From Candidatus Bathyarchaeota archaeon (GTDB lineage: Archaea; Thermoproteota; Bathyarchaeia; TCS64), in assembly GCA_030602935.1 (NCBI GenBank), contig JAUVYU010000004.1, positions 1 through 16,503 of the forward strand: a stretch of DNA of 16,503 bases. Direction: 5' to 3'. Positions 6,454 through 12,618 of the stretch are shown here, piece after piece (the first letter of the stretch is position 1; every line of letters starts with the position of its first letter). A program made the position numbers and the translations under genes. The notes below the pieces were generated by a model. The model worked only from the letters and a program-made list of their open reading frames with translations, did no database searches and was not told the origin of the DNA.

Positions 6454-7800
6454 CTACTCGGTGTGCACCCTGAATAGATCGATGTCCCCCTGTAGCAGGC
6501 TCAGGAAGTTCCTGACCGAGCGCTCGATGTCCTTGGACTGGGTGATGTACCTCCCCACTATGAGGACGTCCGCGCCGGCGTCGAAGGCTATCTGGGCCGT
6601 GTTGGGCCTGATGCCCCCGGCGACTGCTACGAGGACCCTCCTCTCGGGGAATGCCTCCTTGATCTTTTTTATATTCCCCCATCTGATCTCCACGCCGCTC
6701 TTCTCGACGTCTATGGCGCGGTGGAGGATGACGCCGTCCGGTGGCCTCTGGAGCCCCTTGAGCTTCGCCACGGGGTCATCGACCTGCATCATGTCCACGA
6801 AGCTGTAGATCCCCATCCTACTGCACTCGTAGATGAAGTCGTCGATGGTTGCCGTCGAGGCCGCACCGGCGCAGCAGACGGCGTCGGCGGTCTGCTCGAA
6901 GGCCATGTCGACCTCGACCTTCCCGACGTCCATGGTCTTGAGGTCGGCGATGATGAAGCTGTCCTTCCGGGCCTCCCTGATCCTTTTGATGACCTCCACG
7001 CCGTAGCGTTTCAGGAGGGGGGTCCCGGCCTCGAGGAGGACGTTATCGTTCTTCGGGACGCTCTTGACGACCCTCAGGATGCTGTCGATGTTGGGGTTGT
7101 CGAGGGCGATCTGGAGGTAGGGCGGCCTCCACAGCCTCGGGGGCCTGAAGCCCATGAGGGGGTGGCGGGCCCTGTCCTTTTCGTACATTATCTTGTCTAG
7201 GGACGGGTAGGACTCCAGCGCCCTGCTGATGGAGAGCTTTGTGGCGCTGTAGTTGTACTGGTAGATCCTGCGTTCGTCCTTGGCTTTGGGGTGGATGAAG
7301 ACGCTGACGACGACGACCCAGTCGTCCACGACCTCTCGGGGGATGATGCCATCCTCAACGGAGTCGGCGACTGCCTTGGCGACTGCGGACTGGGCGGGGC
7401 CGAAGATCTTCCCGGCGTCCTCCATGTCCTTGATGGTGACCTTGGGGACGATGACCGTGTGGGGCTTGGGCGGCAGGTTGGGCCTGATTACCGCCAACAC
7501 CGGCGTGTGCCCCATGGAGAGCTGGCTGAGCGACTGGGCGAACGCGGTGCCCACGGGCCCCGACTTGTCGCCGATCATGAGGTCTATGTGGGCGATCTCG
7601 TCCCCCTCGCCGACGAGGGCCTCCCCGATGAGGAATGTGCCCCCTGGTGATGAGGCCGAGATGTTGAACCTGTTGATGGCCCCTCGGAGGGCCTCACTTA
7701 TTGAGGTGTACCTTCCCTGCTCCACGAGCCCCTCCAGGAACTTGTACTGCTCCTGTGTGATCCTTCCCGGTGCCCTGACCAGGCCCTTGTCTTCGCTCAT
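6454..7800 (-). CDS. fae-hps: Ribbon-helix-helix / formaldehyde-activating enzyme / hexulose-6-phosphate synthase fusion
   Basis: Bifunctional C1 enzyme. Fae joins formaldehyde to tetrahydromethanopterin; Hps condenses formaldehyde with ribulose 5-phosphate, and in archaea run in reverse it supplies ribulose 5-phosphate. Fae spans about residues 55-215: FLIGEALVGEGDEIAHIDLM with the catalytic His at H71, SMGHTPVLAVIRPNLPPKP and KIFGPAQSAVAKAVADSVED. Hps spans about 225-440: LQIALDNPNID, LLEAGTPLLKRYG, IIADLKTMDVGKVEVDMA (D286, K288, D291) and VAVAGGIRPNTA with IVGRYIT. The extra N-terminus (1-50) reads RITQEQYKFLEGLVEQ then GRYTSISEALRGAINRF, which matches ribbon-helix-helix DNA-binding domains. 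ATG at 7800 has no clear SD and is close to the TATA box at 7831-7839. No 6-phospho-3-hexuloisomerase gene is visible. Confidence 0.93.
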   Translation of the reverse strand: MSEDKGLVRAPGRITQEQYKFLEGLVEQGRYTSISEALRGAINRFNISASSPGGTFLIGEALVGEGDEIAHIDLMIGDKSGPVGTAFAQSLSQLSMGHTPVLAVIRPNLPPKPHTVIVPKVTIKDMEDAGKIFGPAQSAVAKAVADSVEDGIIPREVVDDWVVVVSVFIHPKAKDERRIYQYNYSATKLSISRALESYPSLDKIMYEKDRARHPLMGFRPPRLWRPPYLQIALDNPNIDSILRVVKSVPKNDNVLLEAGTPLLKRYGVEVIKRIREARKDSFIIADLKTMDVGKVEVDMAFEQTADAVCCAGAASTATIDDFIYECSRMGIYSFVDMMQVDDPVAKLKGLQRPPDGVILHRAIDVEKSGVEIRWGNIKKIKEAFPERRVLVAVAGGIRPNTAQIAFDAGADVLIVGRYITQSKDIERSVRNFLSLLQGDIDLFRVHTE

Positions 7801-7830
7801 GCCGAATCGGGCAATAATGGATTCGAAGGA

Positions 7831-7839
7831 GTATATAAC
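7831..7839 (-). promoter_or_regulatory. Probable promoter of fae-hps
   Basis: On the minus strand GTTATATAC is a strong TATA box centred 35 bases before the ATG at 7800. The expected start lies around 7810, so the mRNA would have a leader of only about 10 bases without an SD sequence. Confidence 0.6.
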
Positions 7840-7852
7840 CGTTACGAGATGC

Positions 7853-7872
7853 TGTGACCTCTAGGTGTCACA
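7853..7872. promoter_or_regulatory. Inverted repeat upstream of the fae-hps TATA box, possible operator
   Basis: TGTGAC (7853-7858) and GTCACA (7867-7872) form a perfect six-base inverted repeat with an eight-base spacer. Inside it ACCT-CT-AGGT (7857-7866) makes a second small palindrome. A further GTGTCACA, the same eight bases as 7865-7872, occurs at 7916-7923. The site is 13 bases upstream of the fae-hps TATA box. It could be bound by a regulator, perhaps the ribbon-helix-helix domain of the enzyme itself; this is speculation. Confidence 0.35.
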
Positions 7873-7918
7873 ATAATGATAATTGACCCTTATTTTTATC
7901 CTGGTTTTCTCATTTGTG

Positions 7919-8347
7919 TCACAGGGAGGCCTCAATGGTTAGTGAAATCTGGCAATTCTCCTTCCGGAGCAGCTCGATCATGGATTTATCGATGTCGCAG
8001 GCTGCCTTATCGGCCTTTATCATGAGCGTCCTGTCGCAGATGTAGCTGCTCTTGCGTATTACCATGTCTGAGGGGTGGCTCAGGGTCAGCCTTGGGTCCC
8101 CGAATCCCTGGACTGTGAATGTCTTCCCCTCGGTCTCAATGAGGAGCCTGACCGTTGAGCCCTCACGTCTGATCGCCTCCTTGATACGCGGGTCAAGGTC
8201 GATGAGCCCTTTCTCGGCACTGACCGCTATAATACAGTCTCCCCTGGTTGATAGGTGGTCATCTGTGGTTGTCATCAGGGTGGTCCTGTGGGTCGACCTG
8301 ACGTTGGGGTGGCCCCATGCAGTGAAAGTCTCTCGAAGAGGCATCAT
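7919..8347 (-). CDS. DUF371 family protein
   Basis: Archaeal protein of unknown function of the DUF371 family. The 142 residues include the signature AWGHPNVRSTHRTTLMTTTD followed by LSTRGDCIIAVSAEKGLIDL, and later GFGDPRLTLSHPSDMVIRKS and RTLMIKADKAACDID. The size is typical. Two adjacent ATG codons (8347, 8344) could start it. No SD is evident. It is the last host-type protein gene before tRNA-Ala and the mobile region; its stop overlaps the GTGTCACA repeat. It may be transcribed toward fae-hps, but that gene has its own TATA box. Confidence 0.88.
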   Translation of the reverse strand: MMPLRETFTAWGHPNVRSTHRTTLMTTTDDHLSTRGDCIIAVSAEKGLIDLDPRIKEAIRREGSTVRLLIETEGKTFTVQGFGDPRLTLSHPSDMVIRKSSYICDRTLMIKADKAACDIDKSMIELLRKENCQISLTIEASL

Positions 8348-8473
8348 GCGTTAGGCGTCGGATTCCGTTTTTAGGGTTTTTGATGAGGCTTGGTATTTAT
8401 TATTTGATTTCAGGGTGTCGGCTTGACGGTTGGGGGAAAGTTTTTAGGTTGATCTTTTCATGTGTTGGTGGAA

Positions 8474-8550
8474 GGGCTGGTAGTTCAGTTGGTATGAATA
8501 CTGCCTTGGCATGGCAGGGGTCGGGGGTTCAAATCCCTCCCAGTCCACCA
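8474..8550 (+). tRNA. tRNA-Ala(GGC), integration target
   Basis: Complete cloverleaf without intron. The acceptor stem GGGCTGG pairs with CCAGTCC, including the G3-U70 wobble that identifies tRNA-Ala. The anticodon stem is CTGCC/GGCAG around TTGGCAT, with GGC at 8508-8510 reading GCC. The T-loop is TTCAAAT, then A73 and an encoded CCA (8548-8550). GTTTTTAGG at 8439-8447 is a possible TATA. A tyrosine integrase starts 58 bases after the 3' end, so the tRNA is the likely insertion site of the element; the gene remains intact. Confidence 0.95.
8521..8550 (+). other. Candidate attL: 3' end of tRNA-Ala
   Basis: Archaeal tyrosine integrases commonly use the T-arm/acceptor 3' end of tRNA genes as attachment core. 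The integrase directly downstream points to this segment as the left attachment site. I searched by eye for a second copy (for example of TCAAATCCCTCCCAGTCC) in the rest of the window and found none, so the matching attR is missing or outside. Confidence 0.4.
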
Positions 8551-8607
8551 CTTTTAAGGGGTAGATACCCTTAATACAATTCTAATAAGTATAATCTTTG
8601 AATATAA

Positions 8608-9960
8608 ATGGCCAAAGTGAAGGGCAGCAGCAAGTGGGCGCACCTTCTGGAGGACGAGAAGCTGGCGAGGTGGTACAGGGTCACCGCCAGGGGCAGCCGC
8701 CTGACCGCAGAGGTCTCCCTCAGGAGAATCGGTAGGGCCTGTGGGCTCCTAGGCCTCAACCCTAAGGGGATGGTCGATGCCGCCCAGGAGGACATCAACG
8801 ACTTCTCGGATAAGATTGACGACGTCGTCACCGACCTCGAGGAACAAGGGCTGTCTCCCGGGTATATTGAGGACATCGTCCAGTCCATAAAGTCCTGGTT
8901 GAAGCATAACGGCGTCGAGATCACCCGGAGGATCGTCATAAGCGACAGCTCGAGGACGCCCACGATCGAGGACGAGCAGATCCCGAGCAAGGAGGAGCTA
9001 AGCAGGATCTTCCGTATCAGCTCTCCCCGAGTGAGGGTGGCTGAGGCCTTCATAGCCCTAGCGAACCTGAGACCCCAAGTTCTGGGTGACCATTGGGGAC
9101 AGGACGGACTCAGGCTGAGGGACCTCCCTGAGCTTGTGATCGAAGGTGGGAGGGTCACTTTCGAGGTGACGCCTACCAGGGTCAACGTGAGAGCCTCTCT
9201 GAGCAAGGCCAAGCACAAGTACTTCTCGTTCCTCATCGAGGAGGGCTGCACGTATCTGGCCGAATACCTTGAGGCGCGCATTAGGGACGGAGAGAAGCTC
9301 ACACCGGAGAGCGCCGTCATCGGACACATGTCAAAGAAAGCCGTCAACCCCTTCATCCGAACGGGAAAGCTGGGAGACATGATACGAAAGTCGATGAGGA
9401 AGGCCGGGGTAATGAACCGCCCCTATGTGCTGAGGTGCTACGCTGAGACGCAGCTCATCATAGCGGAGTCCAAGGGGAAGATCAGCCATCCATACTTGAA
9501 GTTCGTCGCGGGACACAAGGGCGATATCGAGGCAAGATACTCCACGAATAAGGGAAGGCTGCCACCGGATATGATCGAAGGAATGAGGACGGCGTACAAG
9601 GATTGCGAGCCATTTCTCAGTACTGTAACGCAGCCGCTGGAGAAAAGCTCGATAGTCAAGGAGGCCAAGCTGGAGGCTCTGAAGAGCATAGCGAAGAACC
9701 TGTTCGGAGTAGAGCTCATCGACATCAAGATAGCCATGGAACGAGAGTCCGGCGAGGAGATGAGCGTCGACGAGGAGATAGCCCTCTTCGAGAGCGAGAT
9801 GAAGAAGATGAGGGGAAGGGAGTACGAACAAACGATCGTGGACGAAGGGGACCTCAAGGACCACCTGTCCCAAGGATGGGAATTCGTGAGCGTCCTGCCT
9901 TCTAACAGGGTGATCATAAGAAGACTAAGCCATGCGCTAAACGGGATCGAGAGACGCTGA
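8608..9960 (+). CDS. Tyrosine recombinase / integrase 1
   Basis: Site-specific recombinase of the tyrosine family, 450 residues. The N-terminal helical region (1-115) is the presumed core-binding domain. The catalytic domain shows R155 in ALANLRPQVLG, a lysine cluster SKAKHKYFSFLIEEG as beta-hairpin Lys, R276 in PYVLRCYAETQL, H303 in FVAGHKG and the nucleophile Y311 in EARYSTNKG. The HxxR histidine is replaced by Tyr273. The C-terminal tail has VDEGDLKDHLSQGWEFVSVL, a GW-containing domain often found at the end of archaeal integrases. It starts 58 bases after tRNA-Ala and its 3' end overlaps the convergent gene 9937-10254 by 24 bases. All other catalytic residues are kept, so it may be active. 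Confidence 0.88.
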   Translation: MAKVKGSSKWAHLLEDEKLARWYRVTARGSRLTAEVSLRRIGRACGLLGLNPKGMVDAAQEDINDFSDKIDDVVTDLEEQGLSPGYIEDIVQSIKSWLKHNGVEITRRIVISDSSRTPTIEDEQIPSKEELSRIFRISSPRVRVAEAFIALANLRPQVLGDHWGQDGLRLRDLPELVIEGGRVTFEVTPTRVNVRASLSKAKHKYFSFLIEEGCTYLAEYLEARIRDGEKLTPESAVIGHMSKKAVNPFIRTGKLGDMIRKSMRKAGVMNRPYVLRCYAETQLIIAESKGKISHPYLKFVAGHKGDIEARYSTNKGRLPPDMIEGMRTAYKDCEPFLSTVTQPLEKSSIVKEAKLEALKSIAKNLFGVELIDIKIAMERESGEEMSVDEEIALFESEMKKMRGREYEQTIVDEGDLKDHLSQGWEFVSVLPSNRVIIRRLSHALNGIERR

Positions 9961-10254
9961 ATGCCTCCTCTCCTTCATGAGGGCCCTGAGAGCCTCGACG
10001 GACTTTTCCTTATTCAGGTAAGCTATGCGGTTCACCAGTTTTATCAGGCTGTTAATCATCAGCTTGAGTGGATCTATCCCTAAGGTGACCAGATAGTCCA
10101 CGAACTCGTGTTCGAGGACGTCCAACGCCTGCTCCTCGTCTGACTCGTAAATGTAGATCACGTTACCCTTCACCTCACCCGAGAGGGGACCGTGCGCGCG
10201 CGCGCAACGTGACACGGAGATATGGTCCGCCCCCAATCGACGTATATGAATCAT
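9937..10254 (-). CDS. Small HExx[DE]-motif protein 1 (integrase-associated, unknown function)
   Basis: The 105-residue protein is not one I can name. Its middle reads DVLEHEFVDYLVTLGIDP and the end LMINSLIKLVNRIAYLNKEK. The second half aligns without gaps to the product of 13907-14269: both share HE followed by D or E three residues later, an N-x-LIK motif and AY-x(2)-KE. HExx resembles the zinc-binding helix of metallopeptidases, but the third ligand is D/E rather than His, so catalysis is uncertain. ATG at 10254 lies about 25 bases from a TATA-like TTTAGATATTC (minus strand, 10274-10284), suggesting a leaderless mRNA. It is convergent with integrase 1 and divergent from the HD/TPR gene. Confidence 0.75.
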   Translation of the reverse strand: MIHIRRLGADHISVSRCARAHGPLSGEVKGNVIYIYESDEEQALDVLEHEFVDYLVTLGIDPLKLMINSLIKLVNRIAYLNKEKSVEALRALMKERRHSASLDPV

Positions 10255-10308
10255 GAGTAAAAAGTTAAAATAAGAATATCTAAACGTAAGTACTATTAGT
10301 GACTCCCC
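10255..10308. promoter_or_regulatory. Divergent promoter region between the HExx protein 1 and HD/TPR genes
   Basis: This 54-base A/T-rich gap contains TTAAAATAAG (10265-10274), a TATA box for the rightward HD/TPR gene with about a 10-base leader, and GAATATCTAAA (10274-10284), which reads TTTAGATATTC as a TATA box for the leftward gene. The two overlap at one base, so the two directions may compete. Confidence 0.45.
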
Positions 10309-12189
10309 ATGAACGTACTAGCCAAATGCCTGAGATTAAACAGAGCTGATTTTAAAACCTGTCTTGCAGCCATAGACATAACAATGCGAGAATTCTGGAA
10401 CCCCACTATATTCCACCACTACACAGACCACGGATACGACCACACACAAAGAATAATCCGCCACCTCGAAGCTCTCCTTACCGACTACCCAGACCTCCTA
10501 AACCAGCAGGAGCGATTCATACTGCTAGCCTCTGCATATCTACACGACGTAGGCATGCAATCCCCCGAGTACGCGGAGCTGGAGAGGAAGATTTACACTG
10601 AATACACTCTGGAAGAGATCGAGACCGTACGAGAGCGCCACCACATTTCAAGCGGACAGATAATCCTTGACAGCGTAAGAAAGGGCGGTGAAGACGAGTT
10701 TAGTCTGAGAACTTGTAGAGAACACGCGAAATATATAGCGGAGGTTTCCAGACATCACACGAACCTCAACATTACTCTGTTGGAAGACACGAGGTATCTG
10801 AGTGAAGAAATAAGGTTGCCACTACTCGCATCTTTGATGAGGCTTGGGGACGCTCTAGACTTGGACTCTCGACGTGTAAACTTGGATAACCTTAGGTACT
10901 GGGATATTCCTGTGCTCAGCCAGTTCCACTGGTGGGCACACCATTATGTCAGCAGCGTTCATATAGAGGAGGGCAGGATCGGTCTCATATTCTCCTTCCC
11001 TGATGTCCATCGAGACGACCCTATTTTAGATGAGTTCAGAATGAAGATAGAGGACTCGATTAAGAATCATCTTTCCGAGGTGTACCCCGTTCTATTCGAT
11101 TATAAAGTCAATGTATTTCATGAGCCCCACGTTGACGATGTCATTTATGATGTTGAAGGTGTGATTCAGTCGATTCCTCAGGACCTCTTAATATATCTGA
11201 ATGAACGTAAAGAAGAGTTAGAGAGAATCCAAAGGAGGACCGGGGTCGATTTCTACGTTGACGGTGCTCCATATTCGGACGACCCTAGGATCGCTGAATC
11301 CACTGCTCGGTTAATGCAGTTGGTCGATGAAGGAAGAAATGAGGCGGCCCGTATTGAGGTAGAGCGATGTTTAACGTTCACTCTTTCACCATGGCATAGG
11401 CTCATAATATTAAATTTTGCAGGAAATGTCTATCAGATTCTGGGAGATATGGATGGCGCCATGCAGAGATTTATGGATGCTCTGAGTATCTGCGGAAGGA
11501 AGGAATTGATAGATATTTACGGACGGGATGTTGATGATGCATGGGGTGCTATATTAGGTAACATGGGTATCATTTTCAGTACCAGAGGTGAGTTGGATGA
11601 GGCCCTGAAGCATCATGAGGATGCTCTGAAGATTCACCGTGAGGTCGAGTACAGGCAGGGAGAGGCAGACAATCTGAGTAATATAGGTCTCGTTTACCGT
11701 GAGAAAGGTGATCCGGACGAGGCTTTGACACTCTTCAAAGAGGCTCTGGAGATCACCCGTAAGATCGAGTACAGGCGGGGAGAGGCGACTGACTTGGGTA
11801 ACATAGGTGTCATTTACTTTGACATGGGTGAGCGAGATATGGCTTTGACGTTCTTCAAAGAGGCTCTGGAGATTTACCGTGAGGTCGGATTCAGGCAGGG
11901 AGAGGCAGGCAATCTGGGTAATATAGGTCTTATTTACTTAGACAAGGGTGAGCTCGATGAGGCTCTGAAGCATTCTGAGGAGGCTCTGGAGATCACCCGT
12001 GAGATCGGATACAGGCTGGGAGAGGCACACCTTCTGAGTAACATAGGTTTAGTATACAATGCAAGGGGAAAGATGGATGAAGCTCTAATACACTTAGAAG
12101 CAGCCTTAGAAATATATCTGTATCTGCAATCGCCCAAAGCATTAATAATAAAAAAAATCCTTGCAGATCTTAAGAAGAAAGATGAATAA
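10309..12189 (+). CDS. HD-domain (HD-CE type) protein with C-terminal TPR array, putative conflict-system effector/sensor
   Basis: 626 residues. Residues 1-270 form an HD-fold metal-dependent domain: DHGYDHTQRI (H41, H45), the HD pair H79-D80 in SAYLHDVGM, RHHISSG (111-112), SRHH (149-150) and RLGDALDLDSRRV (D181). This motif order matches the HD-CE type, seen in bacterial conflict systems often beside Hsp90-like ATPases. A linker follows, then TPR-like repeats from about residue 318, with five regular 40-residue units at 416-615 (GNIG-x-Y-x(3)-G-x(2)-DEAL pattern). TPR arrays bind proteins and may sense a trigger. HD domains hydrolyse phosphoester or nucleotide bonds, so a nucleotide- or nucleic acid-directed effector is possible but unproven. 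The gene is AT-richer than its host flanks. Confidence 0.85.
   Translation: MNVLAKCLRLNRADFKTCLAAIDITMREFWNPTIFHHYTDHGYDHTQRIIRHLEALLTDYPDLLNQQERFILLASAYLHDVGMQSPEYAELERKIYTEYTLEEIETVRERHHISSGQIILDSVRKGGEDEFSLRTCREHAKYIAEVSRHHTNLNITLLEDTRYLSEEIRLPLLASLMRLGDALDLDSRRVNLDNLRYWDIPVLSQFHWWAHHYVSSVHIEEGRIGLIFSFPDVHRDDPILDEFRMKIEDSIKNHLSEVYPVLFDYKVNVFHEPHVDDVIYDVEGVIQSIPQDLLIYLNERKEELERIQRRTGVDFYVDGAPYSDDPRIAESTARLMQLVDEGRNEAARIEVERCLTFTLSPWHRLIILNFAGNVYQILGDMDGAMQRFMDALSICGRKELIDIYGRDVDDAWGAILGNMGIIFSTRGELDEALKHHEDALKIHREVEYRQGEADNLSNIGLVYREKGDPDEALTLFKEALEITRKIEYRRGEATDLGNIGVIYFDMGERDMALTFFKEALEIYREVGFRQGEAGNLGNIGLIYLDKGELDEALKHSEEALEITREIGYRLGEAHLLSNIGLVYNARGKMDEALIHLEAALEIYLYLQSPKALIIKKILADLKKKDE
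11554..12153 (+). repeat. Five tandem 120-base TPR-coding repeats
   Basis: Five units of exactly 120 bases (11554, 11674, 11794, 11914 and 12034 starts), each encoding one 40-residue TPR-like unit. Units 1-4 remain alike at DNA level, for example AGGCTCTGGAGAT and GGGGAGAGGC recur in phase, while unit 5 is the most diverged. This points to recent duplication or recombination between units, and to possible copy-number change. Confidence 0.85.
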
Positions 12190-12359
12190 AAATCCCTAAA
12201 ATGGGCGCGCCGATTTTACGCGGTTACGACGCGGGCTACGGTTTAACCAGAGCTGATTTCTCTGCTGGATAATCATTTCCCTCACGCACAACTGGAGGGA
12301 CACACGTCACTGAATTCTATGTAAGTCTAGCTCTTATTGACTCCCGCGCTCGCATGCAG
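12190..12359. other. Gap without a recognised gene
   Basis: About 170 bases between the HD/TPR stop and the 59-residue gene. I see a small inverted repeat TCCCTC/GAGGGA (12278-12283 and 12295-12300, loop 11) that may end transcription from either side. CAGAGCTGATTT at 12250-12261 repeats twelve bases from near the start of the HD/TPR gene (10338-10349), which may be chance. No convincing gene otherwise. Confidence 0.5.
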
Positions 12360-12539
12360 TTAATCCAGGATTTCAGCCTTATTTAGTAGATTCTTGAGTA
12401 ACCCAATATCTTCTTCGAGCTGGGGAAATGCTCTTTTAGCTCTTAATTTAAGCATGCTGAATCCATCTAGGTTGAGATTCTGCTCGAGAAAGGCTTTCAC
12501 TATCTTTCTCTCTCGTTTACTTAGGATATATGCTCTCAT
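12360..12539 (-). CDS. 59-residue conserved-looking small protein
   Basis: A complete small gene, ATG at 12539 to TAA at 12360. The product begins MRAYILSKRERKIVKAFLEQ and continues GFSMLKLRAKRAFPQLEEDI then LLKNLLNKAEILD. It is basic, helical and without cysteines; the pattern suggests a small helical DNA- or protein-binding protein. I have a weak memory of similar short proteins in archaeal integrated elements but cannot name a family. A TATA-like CATATAAAC on the minus strand (around 12573-12582) would give a very short leader. The gene diverges from the zinc-ribbon nuclease gene across an inverted repeat, so it could be its regulator or antitoxin-like partner (inference). Confidence 0.7.
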   Translation of the reverse strand: MRAYILSKRERKIVKAFLEQNLNLDGFSMLKLRAKRAFPQLEEDIGLLKNLLNKAEILD

Positions 12540-12553
12540 AGATATCTTTCGTA

Positions 12554-12617
12554 GTTATCGTTGACGGTAATGTTTATATGCATATTGTCACTACTACTGA
12601 TAACGGTGAACGATAAC
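12554..12617. promoter_or_regulatory. Operator-like inverted repeat around a divergent promoter
   Basis: GTTATCGTTGAC (12554-12565) and GTGAACGATAAC (12606-12617) are inverted copies with one mismatch, 40 bases apart. Between them ATATGCATAT (12576-12585) is a perfect ten-base palindrome overlapping the leftward TATA box. The right arm also holds two direct copies of GATAAC. The layout, with arms flanking two divergent starts, suggests a regulator binding both sides. GGTGA (12605-12609) also serves as SD for the rightward gene. Confidence 0.55.
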
Positions 12618-12618
12618 T

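Noticed and set aside
8571..9380. 269-residue minus-strand open frame opposite integrase 1
   Set aside because: Serine/leucine-rich antisense image; the plus-strand integrase motifs are decisive.
11554..12153. CRISPR-like repeat array
   Set aside because: Repeats are contiguous 120-base coding units without spacers and encode TPR motifs.
12196..12270. Short frame ending LTRADFSAG resembling the start of the HD/TPR protein
   Set aside because: Only a 12-base match (CAGAGCTGATTT); too short to call a remnant of a second copy.
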